A stretch of DNA of 64,000 bases, from contig CM082593.2 of assembly GCA_040954595.2 (NCBI GenBank), positions 8,990,001 to 9,054,000 of the forward strand, read 5' to 3'. The DNA is from Balanoglossus misakiensis (Eukaryota; Hemichordata). Below, one piece after another: positions 11,862 to 23,186 of this stretch (within the stretch, counting starts at the first letter, position 1; each line of letters begins with the position of its first letter). Both the position numbers and the translations under genes were made by a program. The notes beneath the pieces are model-generated. The model ran no database searches. It had not been told where the DNA came from and saw only the letters and a list, made by a program, of their open reading frames with translations.

Positions 11862-13041
11862 ATAAAAGGATTGTTGCTAACCTCATCTGTTGGTGCCAAC
11901 AGTTCTCTGAATCCTGACTAGAATTTCATGACATAAGAACAACAACTAAGCGGATACTACAAAACAACAACTGCACTGTGACTTCAAACAATCAATCAAT
12001 CAAGCCTCTGTACACCTCTGAATAGTGAAACATTAAAAGGTAGGAGACAGCCAGCCAATATGCATTGCATGGTTATTATATTCCGTAGCCTTATACATAA
12101 AATTTTGAGAAAACATACAATTCATTGTATACGTACTGGAACATGTTGTATGCTCTGAAATCAACACAGAATGTCGGACCCCTGCCATTTCAAGGCGCAT
12201 GATCAGGCCCAGTTACAGAGTTAATTTATCTAAAATCTCCACATGCAGTTTTAAATTTTAATGGTTTGCCTTTTGCTAATAGAGCAGTGAAATTGATAAC
12301 ATAGAGATATCTACCATAGATGGCCACTGTTTGTCAATACCGGTACTAGTATCTTGTTTGACTAAACTTTTGTTGCCCTTTCCTGATCAACTGGGCTATA
12401 TTGCCAAAATGTTGGAGAATTTGTGTGCTTCTTTAACACAGGATCCCACGTGTACAGTGTGAGCACATTATGCAACTTCTGGATCTAAACCAGCCCCAAA
12501 TATAATGTCATTGAAGCCCTAAGACTAGGAGCTGCCACTTGTTGCATTATTTTCATGATTTGACTTCCAACATAGATTGGTCCATCTAAAAAAGCTTACT
12601 GATAGGCATACATGATTATGTTACCGACGCCCGATTGTGGCTGTATGTTGCAATTTGAACAAGTGATATATTAAATAGGTGCCACACCTGTTAAATCAGC
12701 CTCTATAAAAAGAGTTCACAACTATTGTGGTACGCATCGCCAAGAGTTAATAAACAGAATCAAATGCAAATACAAGTAATGTGGATTAATGATGAAGATT
12801 TTATATAAAAGGTAGAAGATTTGATTTTTGGAAAAATGTGAAATTTGGCATTTCATGAGGCTTTCAGGGAATAGTAGTACCTGAAGACTGGTGTTGTCAC
12901 CATTGTACATGCATTGACCAGCAGAATGTTGCTATAATTCCCAATGATTTGGCCAAAACTGGTTCCCTTTTAAATACTAGAAGGAAGGTACCAGTATGCA
13001 TGTTCCTTGGTTGGTTAAATAGATTTTGATCAAAATTAAGG
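11862..13041. other. Non-genic stretch
   Basis: AT-rich sequence with no gene supported. It includes a short (CAAT)n tract at about 11,988-12,003. Confidence 0.55.
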
Positions 13042-13044
13042 TAA

Positions 13045-14047
13045 GGGACCGTTCAGTTTTTACGGCCGGGGGGGGGGGGGGGGGGGGCGGCAAAATCCAG
13101 GGGGGGGGGGTCACTTAAATTTTGAAGTCCACAAGGGGGGGGGGGTCATCTGGTTTTTTTAAACGTTTAGGGGGGGGGTCACATAATTTTGCCACCGAAC
13201 TTTTGCTTTTGAGTCCACAAAATTGCAGTTTCGCACCCTTTATTTTACAAAATTTTCTAATGTAGGAAGGGGGACACCCCCTCCCACACCCACCCCCTAT
13301 ATTCTCCGCCACATTTCATTTGGGGCTGGTTTGTCTAGTGTACCAGGGCGGAGTGCTTGCCACCCAAACCCCACCGATGATAATATTGAACAAAGTGAAT
13401 ACATAAAGGAGAATAATTGTTTAAACCATTTTGCATAACTAAGAGTTTCGCGCTGCATCTTCTATATACTAGAAATTTTATAAATGATGTCATGACAAGA
13501 TAACGCCAAATCTTCTAACTTTGAGTGGAGTGGCAAAAAGTAAAATTGGTCCTCCCAACCATTGAGATAATTTGCTTTTGAGTTCTTTAAAATGCAACTT
13601 TGCGCTACATATTTTACAAAATTTTCTTATGTGGGAGGGGGACACACCCACCCCCTCCATTCTTCGCCACATTGCATTTATTCACTGGTTTGTCTAGTGT
13701 ACCAGGGAAGACTTCTTGCCACCCCACCCCCGATGCTTACTTTGACTGGAGTGGCAAAATTTGTCCTCCCTAACATTGAGTTAATTTGCTTTTGAGTTCA
13801 TTAAATTGCAACTTTGAGCACCGTATTTTAAAAAAATTTCTTATGTTCTTTATTGCATACAGTGTACATAGGATCAGGACGGCGAATGTTTTGGGCGTGG
13901 GGGGGGGGTCATCATATTTTTGGGTCTGTCAAAGAGGGGGTCATCATTTTTTGGTCCTGGCTGAAGGGGGGGGTCGGCCTGATTTTGAGAACCGATGACA
14001 CAAACTTGCCGCCCCCCCCCCCCCTGCCGTAAAAACTGAACGGTCCC
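13045..14047. mobile_element. Harbinger-like TIR element with G-runs, TAA target duplication
   Basis: The left end GGGACCGTTCAGTTTTTACG is mirrored at the right end (its reverse complement at about 14,027-14,047). The element is flanked by TAA on both sides (13,042-13,044 and 14,048-14,050), as expected for PIF/Harbinger-type (TWA) duplications. Just inside each end are long G or C homopolymers. The interior contains an internal direct duplication: a block with TGGTTTGTCTAGTGTACCAG occurs at about 13,330 and again at about 13,688, each within a longer similar stretch. There is no transposase, so it is non-autonomous. Short ORFs inside are proline/glycine strings from the homopolymers. Confidence 0.75.
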
Positions 14048-14069
14048 TAAGATGTGCCTCAAAGTCAGA

Positions 14070-15349
14070 TTTTAAGAATAATAATAATAATTTATTTATA
14101 TAGCGTCAGTATCCACAAAAATGTGATCAATGACGCTTAAAGCAAAAATACAATACAACAAATGGCTAAAAAACAGATTTAAAGAGTAAAGTTTTAACAT
14201 TTGATTTAAAAACAGATAAGTCTGGTGCCTGGTGAATGTTGAGTGGAAGAATATTCCAAAGAATTGGAGCAGCAACAGTAAAAGCACGATCACCGTAACT
14301 CCTGGTGCGTGATCGAACAGGGCAGAGTTTGAACTGATCAGCTGACCTTAAATTGCGACACGGAACATACAGATCAGTCATGTTAGAAAGATATATTGGA
14401 CCATGTTTATGAATGGATTTAAAAATGAGAACTAACATCTTAAAAACAATACGCTCTGTAAAAGGTAGCCAGTGCAACTGATACAAAATTGGAGTGATGT
14501 GACAGGTGATTTTTGAACGAGTAACTATTCTAGCAGCAATATTCTGAACGCGTTGAATACGGTTGATTGAATACTTCGGGAGCCCAAATAAAAGTGAATT
14601 ACATGAATCAATTCGAGAAGTAATGAATGCATGAACTAATTGCTCTGTAGCAGATTGAGATAAATATTTGCAATAAGTGCAATGCGACGTAAATGAAAAG
14701 TGGCAGAGCGGCAGATCTGTCCAATATGTGGCTTCATTGTCAGACAAGAGTCAAGGATCACTCCAAGGCTCTTAGCCTGACAATGGACGGGAATCAGAGA
14801 ATCGCCAACACGAATTTCTGAAATCCCTCTAGCAGACAGATCACCCGAAGTACCAGAGAAAATAACAAATTCAGTCTTATCATCGTTTAAGCACAAGAAG
14901 TTTTCAGACATCCAAAAGCTAACATCGGATATACAAAGTTCAAGATTTGAAACAGTTCTGGCTGCGTTGTCTTTACAAAAAGACATATAAAGGGAAGAGT
15001 CATCTGCATAAAAACTATAAAGACAACCATGACTTTGAACTAATTCACCTAATGGAGACATGTACATATTGAAAAGTATGGGACCAAGAACTGATCCCTG
15101 TGGTACCCCAGTGTCGAGCGGATAGAAAGGTGATTGGGTGGAATTTACAAGTATACACTGACTACGATTGGAAAGGTATGACTTAAACCACGTGAGAACA
15201 GTATCTGAGAGACCAAAGCGGTCTCTTAAGCGATTGAGTAAAATGGTATGGTTCACAGTGTCAAATGCTGCGGAAAGATCGAGTAATACCAAGAAAACCT
15301 CTCTTTTTTCATCAAGAGCAAGCAAAATGTCAGAAGAGTGAAACTCCAA
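14070..15349 (-). pseudogene. 5'-truncated CR1/L2-like non-LTR retrotransposon, ORF2 3' part
   Basis: Two minus-strand frames (15,349-14,636 and 14,747-14,166) together encode the RT palm to the C-terminus of ORF2. In the first, LDLSAAFDTV is at residues 23-32, GVPQGSVLGP at 81-90 and the catalytic YADD at 114-117, followed by LNDDKTEFVIF. The second carries the thumb/C-terminal part with RIQRVQNIAARIV and RAFTVAAPILWNILPL just before the stop. A single frameshift at about 14,660-14,700 separates them, so it is inactive as it stands. The 3' end carries the AAT-type microsatellite tail (about 14,078-14,092, plus-strand view). The copy starts abruptly inside the RT, as expected from incomplete reverse transcription. 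Confidence 0.92.
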
Positions 15350-17522
15350 GGGTTTAAATTTTCTGATGCCTCTAAGTCTGTGATGAGTCTATTTGGAATG
15401 AAAGACCAAAACATGTTCGTCTTCTTATTTGTCGTCGCTACTTTAATTCTTATTTACTTTAAATTTAAGTTGATACAGAGATTGGTTGCAAACAACATTC
15501 TCCAGAAGTCTTTGAATGCATCCCATTCTTATCAATTTTAATCTTTAAAAAGTTATACAAATCGAGTTGATATACCAGTAATAGCAATTACCCCCCCCCC
15601 ATATTGGCTTTGAAACCGGGAGTGTATCTCCGCCCCTGACTAAGTTTCGGGGGCAGGGTAAAACCATACTTAACCCCCCCCCACCATGCACAAAATCCCC
15701 GCTTACCCCCCCCCCCCCACCCCCGCCAATGATCATATTTTACACCAATAGGGATATGGATTTAAAGAATGGCGCAATCACTGTGAATAACTGAAGTATA
15801 AAAATCAAAGTTAACAGAAGCGCACATTTTGTTGTTTATGGAACATACAGTGTAATTGGCTGGGAGGCTTCACGTGTCAGTAATTTGACGCCAATCAAAC
15901 TAATCTTTAACGAAAGTCGCTGATCGAAGAAAGTACATTTGTAGCAATATGTGTGACATGAATACAGTTGAATTCAATTTTTGGAACAATACTGAGAAAA
16001 TTGTCAATCATAACAGATACTGGAGCTTTTACAATAATATTTGTTCACTTTATTTCTTGCTATTTCTCCCTTTTTATTATTTGCATTTAATCAGTAATCA
16101 ATTTATTCAGCTATTTATTTTTATCATAAAACAATTGTGTCCAGAAAATATGTAACTTTGTCCCCGTACAAGAAATTGCTTCCTGCACCCCTGAAAAAGT
16201 GAAAATGTGCAAATCTAAGCAACAAAATATCATTAAGGAAATTCAACTTTTTGGTGCATTTAATCTCTTTTATTTAGTACTGTCTTTATGAAATTACATT
16301 CTCTAGTGAGAGCAGCGCAGAGACACAGGAGAACAGAACTTTTGTCTCTCTTTTCGAGCGTCCACATCGCTTCATATATTGCTGTGGCGTTAAAGTCGGC
16401 TGTTACAATAACATTGATTGTGTAACAACGAACTACAAATTCTCACCAATATTCATAAGCTTTTCCATGCCATCGTCAATGAAAACGGCACTGGCATTCT
16501 GATTTGTAGATCATACGGCGGAGTTGGTATTCCCTGGAGAAAGTCGCTGTCGAGAATAGCCGATCTTGGTATTGGGAACATAGTCGAATAATGGATTTTG
16601 ATAACAGCGGTATGCCATCGAAGCCTGCTCTGTAGAAATATGTTTTGTCGGGACTGCAAAATCTGCCCGACACAAGTCCGACATTTGGCCGTCGTGCATT
16701 ACCATGATAAACGTGACAAGGCAAAGTTGTGAAAAACCGACTTTGTCATCTCAAAAAAAACCTGCCGGTGTACATGATGCAGAATTCCGGCATGCCAGTC
16801 GAAACTTTCCCGGTACCTTTTTGTTGATGGCGAATACCGTTTGCCACACGAAATTTCGACGTGTCATTTGTGAAGTCACAACAGACCTGGCTGTATGATG
16901 CGACAATCTACGACAAGAATCACGTGGTTCTCAGTTGCATTTAAATTTTTATTCGTAATCTGCTCTTTAAAAACTGTATATCATGTTCTGACAGACTTCA
17001 CCTTTACCAGAAAATGCATTTAGTTAAATCGTATAGATTTTCGAAGTTCTAAGTATCAATCACAATTTCGGAAAAAAATGCATGGTTGTCTCTATACATG
17101 GTTTCTATATATCTACCCAGTGCCCGTCAGTAGCCAAAACCACTTAACTGTGCAACCCGGTCGGGCATTTTTTTTCTATCAAACACAAACAAAAATCTAT
17201 TCATGGATGCGTCAATGAAGCACGCCAAAACAGGATCCCAACCAATCACAACGATGTACTATTTCTGGCCATGTTACACCGATGTTTTTACGTGATATCT
17301 CGGCAGATGTATGACCTGTCATACTGTCCCTACGTTCCAACAAGTCAGCTACTGACCGGAAAATTAATTTTTTGGTGAAAAAACATTTTATTGTTTATAT
17401 TGTTTAACGTTAAAATTTTACTCTGTCTCTGGGCATGCAAGCGTTACCCTATGTGAAGCGCAATATATTATTAGCATGCTTGTCGCACATCACCAATCAA
17501 GTAGGCCTAGGTTGGCATTATA
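15350..17522. other. Non-genic stretch; one CpG-richer patch
   Basis: C/G homopolymers at about 15,590-15,725. Between about 16,440 and 16,900 the sequence is richer in CG dinucleotides, and three overlapping minus-strand frames plus one plus-strand frame are open. None has a recognisable domain or a clear choice of frame. It could hold an exon, but I cannot support one. Confidence 0.45.
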
Positions 17523-17614
17523 TGCAATAATTGAAGCATTGGTGGCCTAGTTGGGTGGCTAGATGGTGGGCCATCCAGCCACCCAACCAGCCCAACAAGG
17601 CTACAATTATTGCA
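17523..17614. repeat. 92-nt near-perfect hairpin with 4-nt loop
   Basis: The left arm 17,523-17,566 and right arm 17,571-17,614 are reverse complements over 44 nt with six mismatches, some of which become G:U in RNA. The loop is TGGG. Arm ends are TGCAATAATTG and CAATTATTGCA. The core is TGGGTGGCTAGATGG against CCATCCAGCCACCCA. It could be a tiny fold-back element, or an RNA hairpin if transcribed. The very short loop is atypical for a canonical animal pre-miRNA. Confidence 0.8.
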
Positions 17615-17764
17615 GCTAGGCTGGCATGGAATGTAAGGCTAATTGAATTCAATTACTCAGAATGACTATCCTCGAATCGTATAGCACAACGCAATTCGCT
17701 GATCGCGGTTTCGGCGGTCAAATCATAGAAAGCTCGTACAGCAATTTTGTAACCAATCCAATAA

Positions 17765-18365
17765 GGGACCGTTCAGTTTTTACGGCTGGGGGGGGGGGGG
17801 GGGTTTGCAAGTTTGTGTCATCGGTTTTCAAAATCAGGCCAACCCCCCTTCACCCAGGACCAAAAAAATGACGACCCCCCCCCTTTGACAGGCCTAACAA
17901 TATGATGACCCCCCCCCCTCTCCGAAAACATTCGCCGTCATGATCCTATGTACACTGTATGCAATAAAGGGAATGAGGCTCCTCAACACGTCAATTATAA
18001 TTTTCTTAAAGTAATTGAAGTATATAATAGTATATCGTTGCAATAAAGAAATCTATGAATAAATTAAAATGACAAGTCAATACAATAGTTGGTAGGATTG
18101 GTAAAACAAGAAAAGTGTCGGGGTTGGGCGTGTCCCCCTCCCACATAAGAAAATTTTGTAAAATACGGTGCTCAAAGTTGCATTTTAATGAACTCAAAGG
18201 CATATTAACTCAATGTTGGCGAGGACAAATTTTAATTTTGACACTCCACTCAAAGTAAGCATCGGTGGGGTGGGGTGGCAAGTAGTCTGCCCTGGTACAC
18301 TAGACAAACCAGCCAATAAATGAAATGTGGCGAAGAATGAAGGGGGTGGGTTCGGGAGGGGTATC
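17765..18365. mobile_element. Partial, rearranged copy of the 13-kb Harbinger-like element, opposite orientation
   Basis: It begins with the same terminal sequence GGGACCGTTCAGTTTTTACG preceded by TAA, then the G-run. It then follows the reverse complement of 13,600-14,040: the stretch around ACACAAACTTG, the CATCATATT/C-run motif, the GTACACTGTATGCAATAAAG segment and the TGGTACACTAGACAAACCAG segment. About 150 bp of unrelated sequence (around 17,970-18,110) interrupts it. The distal end is missing, so it is truncated. Confidence 0.75.
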
Positions 18366-18373
18366 CCCAATCT

Positions 18374-18795
18374 GATTAAAATTAGATGTAGGGAATGGCG
18401 ACGTGGTTTTTTTATGCTGTCGCCTCACACTACATCTGACCAACTCTCACTGGAGCTCCCGTTGAAATCGACGGGATTTACTGGGCGAATAAACCAATCA
18501 GAAGGCGCCTTATAGCAAACGATAGGCATCCCACAATAACATGACCTGGCCTCTTGGGTTGTTACCATGGAGCTACCACAATGTGATTAAAATCAGATGT
18601 AGGGAACGGCGACTTGTTTTTTTTATGCTGTCGCCTAACACTACATCTGACCAACTCTCAATGGAGATCCCGCTGAACTCTACGAGATTTACTGGGAATA
18701 TAAACCAATCTGAAGGCGCCTTATAGCAAATGATAGGCAACCCACAATCACATGACCTGGCCCCTTGCTGTTGTTACCATGGAGCTACCACAGAC
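18374..18795. repeat. Two-copy tandem duplication, period 211 bp, each with an internal stem
   Basis: Units start at GATTAAAA, 18,374 and 18,585, and are about 85-90% alike. They share GGCGCCTTATAGCAAA, CATGACCTGGCC and GTTACCATGGAGCTACCACA. Each unit contains an inverted pair, AGATGTAGGGAA-GGCGAC facing GTCGCC-CACTACATCT, separated by a T-rich loop. The 61-62-codon ORFs in each unit are simply the same duplicated frame and are not taken as genes. Confidence 0.85.
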
Positions 18796-19028
18796 ATATA
18801 TCCCGGGCGCGAGAGTCGAATCAGCGTGGGGAATGGTTTCGAACCAGTTCAGCGTGAAGACTGAACCTCTATATTCCACCAGTCAACGAAATGTATAAGA
18901 CGTGGCAACAAGTCGCAGTAAAATTGTTAGAGAATCGATTACATTTGTGTAAGGCCGTCCCAGGGAGAGATTCTGTCGCCACGATCGTTTGTATACACCA
19001 GAGTGTACCGACCGACTGCACAGTGCAC

Positions 19029-19290
19029 TGACTTGACTAGCTCTGCGTGCAGGTCTGTGTGTTCCCGGCGTTACACGGACGTTATAAGAAGTTAAACGCA
19101 TCATATTTGGGGTCGGTTGAAGTAGTAAGGGAAAGGATTTTGCTTCGATAAAATCGAATTTCGACAGAAAAAGCTGCGGTCGGGCGTCCGGGTCCGGACC
19201 GCAGGCGCACCAGTTTTGTCTATGGGGCCTTATGCAGGGCTGTGGTGCGTCGGGAACACACAGACCTGAACGCGGAGCTATGACTTGACA
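19029..19290. repeat. Inverted-repeat pair, arms about 42 bp
   Basis: Arms at 19,029-19,070 and 19,248-19,290 share CAGGTCTGTGTGTTCCCG and its reverse complement, plus the outer TGACTTGAC. The spacer of about 177 bp is GC- and CG-rich. It is probably another non-autonomous inverted-repeat element, but no target duplication could be set. Confidence 0.6.
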
Positions 19291-19350
19291 TTCCTTAGCC
19301 GAAGTTAGTGTTCTTTTTAAAAATCTGTCACATAAATTGTTTTGGGATAC

Positions 19351-19510
19351 ATGGCAGTGAAATTTGGTTTATTTTTTATAAACTTTTACATGAAGTACGT
19401 CATTTTCCCCGACTGGCAGCATGACTACGAGGGCGAACATGACGACTTGTTAGGAGAGCGCCAGGCTTATAAATTCCGGCAAACATTATTTGGGCGATAC
19501 CATTTTGTGG
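19351..19510 (+). CDS. Weak candidate first exon
   Basis: The ATG at 19,351 opens a frame with a hydrophobic start (MAVKFGLFFINFYMKYVIF), then a charged, protein-like stretch FPDWQHDYEGEHDDLLGERQ. A GTAGGT possible donor follows near 19,511. The preceding few hundred bases are CG-richer than average, which would suit a promoter-proximal position. No family is recognised, no partner exon was found and chance cannot be excluded. Confidence 0.22.
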
Positions 19511-19782
19511 TAGGTATCACTACACGCCAGTCATGCAAACATGCACTGACTGGCCTTCGGATTACTACTACGGTCTCACTTGTTGCAAAAATCGAACGGT
19601 TTTAGCCGGTAAACACCGATGGATTAACTCTTAAATCTATCCTGCGCCCAAACGCGCTCCAGTCGGTTTGGTCATTGTTTATGCAAAAGGAAATGCAAAA
19701 TGTAGCAGAAGCTTCATATAACATAATATAAAATACACAAACAGACAGACAAATAAACAAGCAAACAAACAAACAAAAGTTA

Positions 19783-20039
19783 GGGACTGTTCAGATTTTA
19801 CTTCCAGGGTGGGGCCGGAGGATATTTTATTTTCCTGGTGATTGTTTTTTCCATGGACGTACCCCCAGTAAATTGTGGAGGAAATCTGTTGTACCCCTTA
19901 AATTTCCTGGGGTTTTTCCATGGTCCCCCCAAAAGGATTGTGATTTTTATGTCTATTCCTCCCTAAATTGTTCTTGGAGAAAATGGGCGGTCCCTCCTGA
20001 AAATCCTCCGCCCCCCGGAAGTAAATCCCGAACAGTCCC
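19783..20039. mobile_element. MITE related to the GGGAC(C/T)GTTCAG family
   Basis: The left end GGGACTGTTCAGATTTTACT (19,783) is mirrored at the right by the reverse complement ending in CGAACAGTCCC (20,039). Both ends continue into a CTTCC-GGGG-CGGAGGAT block, so the terminal repeats are about 40 bp with some gaps. Termini resemble those of the elements at 13.0 and 17.8 kb, but the interior differs. An (AAAC)n-like microsatellite lies immediately to the left (about 19,737-19,777). The target duplication is not clear. Confidence 0.65.
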
Positions 20040-20185
20040 AGCTAGCACCCTTGCTTCACTGCCAGAGGAGCGACGGCATCAACAAAATGCAGATACACAA
20101 GAAATAAGCAGTATATTCCACAAGTGAAGAATCCCAGTTACAGACGTTACGAACAAACAAACTACCAACAACAAAGCTGGTCTCT

Positions 20186-20221
20186 GTTACCCATTCGCCT
20201 TTGCAAAGGCATCTGGGTAAC
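20186..20221. repeat. 36-bp imperfect palindrome
   Basis: GTTACCCA...TGGGTAAC flanks the perfect core GCCTTTGCAAAGGC. It is a short dyad, with no sign that it is a binding site for a particular factor. Confidence 0.6.
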
Positions 20222-22060
20222 CAAGACTACAACAAAGCAAGAAAAGGGTCAAGCGTCGTCAAAGAAAACGTAAAAAATCCAGCATGGGTGGTAAAAGTTA
20301 TTGGTATAAAACGAATAGGGCCTTCTAGAAATGACGTCTCAGACCCGCAAATGCCACCAGAACACAAAACTTATGTACAGTATAAGCCGGTTGTTGTATG
20401 GAGCAGCAATAATCTGCGGTTGGGCCGTCGTAGATTTTCGTTGGTGGTGAAAATAAAATAAAAAACGCGATCAAGGCTCAATTTTATTCCGGATCACATG
20501 CGGTTACGGCCAGAAGAGAGCATCAAAGTCTTCAAATGACCATGTGGTGGCGCACTTTTTTCGATTGGCTGTATTTCAATTTGTCCGTGGTAAATTTAAT
20601 TTTTGCAGGTGACTGGCACGGAAACTCTTAGCAAGGTTGAGGTAGGATGAAAAAATGCCCCATTGACTCATTTTGGCTATTTTAAAATATGCAGTTTCAT
20701 GGGGATGGACTACTCGACTATCCCAGAGGGGTCTGGAAAATTGAGACTAGGGGGGACTTTTTACCAGGTGTCTCCGTAAAATAGACTTTTATTTCATATC
20801 CCAAAAATGAGGTGATGTTCTCACCTGCTTTTCCCCCGACGATTTTTTCATGTCTTCTTGAGATCAAAACACTACATGAAACACTACATATACATTTTGT
20901 GAGTTGTCTTTTTTCGTTTTATGTTGGCATTAATTCAATCAGAATTTTTAATTCCTGTATTGTAAAAAGCTTGGGTTTTATGTTTCAGTTGCAGAGTGCT
21001 TAAATTTGGACAATATGCTCGACTTGCGTGGCAATTCTGCAAATATATTTGAATTATTCTTTGGGATCCCCATCTATATTGTTTAATGCAATGAGTTGCG
21101 ACCGTCATTGGTTTGGACATGAGTTTGTTGTTTGCTGTTTGGTTGGTCATGGAGCAACAGTCATGGAGCAACACGTAACATTGCCTGGGGTGTTCAATTC
21201 TGTAAATGGCATGAGATAGTTGCATGTACCCGAGTCTAGTGAAACATCGTTTTTGGCGATGTGGATTTCATTATTGCGTGACTGTGCGGTGGGTCTCGAT
21301 TCGTTCCTGTCAGACAGCCCAACAAGGACATACGCTTGACGCGCCTTAAAGGTATACGGTAACCTATGCAAATTTAGCTACAGTTACCATGGCAAATTGA
21401 GATACAGCCAATCACAAATATTCAGGAGGTGGCACACGCGACAATAAGAGCGCCACCATTTGTTCTTTAGAACACTAGGATACGCAAGTTTAGCCATTTA
21501 TGGACATATGCAAATTGGAGGTGATCGTGTATTAAGTTGTAGACTTTGTCCGACATCGTCCGGTCATCACGGCTGAAATACTCCCATTGCGCATTGCTTA
21601 TATATATTTTAGGTCGACCCCGGTGTAGTCTACTCCAATAGAAATGAAGAAAGTAAATATAAGATTACCGCCCGAAGTCTCAAACGTGAAAGCTATTTCA
21701 GTGGCACTACAGTGGATAAACATTTAATCCGTGTATACTTCATGAAACTGAATCAGATAACTTTTATTCAAACCAAATAAATGAAACATATGAAGAGAGG
21801 CCTATCTTGATTAAACACATAAATCTGATATTTTATCATATTAGGTAACTCAATATTTTACACTTGACGTATTTTACCAATAACACAATGTTTCAGCGAA
21901 CCCGTCAGGAGCAACTTTAGCAGAATACATTTCCTTGATTTACGTTACATGGTTTAATTCGAGAGACATTTCTCAATAAAATCAAAAGTCACAGTTCATA
22001 TTTTTTATAGAAACGGTCCAATTTGTCGAGTGCGCACTGACAAGACATGCATCGTGCATA
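20222..22060. other. Non-genic stretch
   Basis: No supported gene. ORFs of 63-96 codons overlap on opposite strands around 20,935-21,371 without recognisable motifs. A 15-bp direct repeat (CATGGAGCAACA) lies near 21,148-21,172. Confidence 0.5.
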
Positions 22061-22200
22061 GACCACTACGCGGATAGGGTATCTGCAATGCATGATGGTA
22101 TAATTTGCGTTCAACATAGCGTCTACTGCATGGCTAACGCACGCGCTCAGAACGCACACTATCCCACAACACCCTGTGTTATGCTATCCGCGAAGTGGTC
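22061..22200. mobile_element. Small TIR element, 140 bp
   Basis: GACCACTACGCGGATAG (22,061-22,077) and CTATCCGCGAAGTGGTC (22,184-22,200) are inverted with one mismatch. The 106-bp interior carries no ORF of note. It is probably a short MITE. Confidence 0.6.
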
Positions 22201-22324
22201 CATGGCAGTGACAACAATTCCTATAGAGCAGTTAAGAAATAAACCGGCCGGCCGTAAATTCATTGGCTGTATTTTTTGTATTTATTTGATTTGAAAGGTC
22301 GCGTTTTCCCTGTTGAATGCGATT

Positions 22325-22425
22325 AGTTCAGGGCCAGTTTCAGCAGTGCTCTATTGAGTACTTTCGTATCGATGGATTGAGCTCTCGTCCAATCAGAATG
22401 GCGGATGGTAGCATGATCTGACATA
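22325..22425. repeat. Dispersed repeat segment shared with 2,148-2,250 (inverted)
   Basis: It contains the reverse complement of the 2.2-kb segment (ATTGAGCTCTCGTCCAATCA and neighbouring landmarks). See that entry. Confidence 0.6.
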
Positions 22426-23186
22426 TTGCGTATTGCAATAGGCCTTCCCCAGATAGGTCAGAACGGAGAGGTCATTCCCCTCAGCTTCTTTGTCTTTTCT
22501 ATTATTTTTTGACAAATGCGGATTGACGTTCCGTTTCTACATGGCCATGACTGATATTTATTTACGTTTCATAGCGTAAGCGCTTGCTATTCGTTTCGCA
22601 ATTGTTTTCGTAGTACAAACAAATTGAAGAAGACAAAATATATTATCTATGTCCCTAATGAGATAATCGGTTACATAATCGCACTTCCAAAGAACGCCGT
22701 GACAGAGAATTCATCAGTTGGCGAGGCGCATTCTCCACCCGCACGCAAACGTTGCACTGCATACTTTGACTAATTAGAATGCGAAAGCAAGATTCTGATT
22801 GAGTAGTAACTAATTTGCATAATTGACGAGCAGGTGCTGCCTCGTTCTCGTACCGCTGACCGTTGCATTTGAAAAATCATTGCAGCTTCGACGTTCATCA
22901 AGCATGGAGGTCCCGGTCGCCTCCATGCTTGATGATGTCGTTTCTCTGGTAAGCATGGCATTTAATGTTATTTTACAAGTACATGTACACTCCTTCTTGC
23001 AAAAACTGGTAGTGGTAGGGCGACAGTGTCTTCCCAACATCGAAATTCTGACTTTGGGAAGCGTTACAGCGCCGAACAGTAAACTCACAGTCGCATGGAA
23101 TTCATGCGTTGTTTTACACCGTGCGAGTAAATTGTACGTCGTTCGTGGCCTCGAGTCAGCTTTGTCATTGTGGGGCAGGTGGTACC
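22426..23186. other. Non-genic stretch; contains a 39-nt hairpin at 22,896-22,934
   Basis: CATCAAGCATGGAGG and CCTCCATGCTTGATG form a perfect 15-bp stem with a 9-nt loop. Long frames are open on both strands across 22,810-23,302 because this hairpin and the flanking fold-back are palindromic. Neither frame has a recognisable product. Confidence 0.6.

Noticed and set aside
16453-16898. Overlapping minus-strand ORFs and a plus-strand ORF in a CG-richer patch as exons
   Set aside because: Four frames are open with no splice boundaries or motifs that single out one of them.
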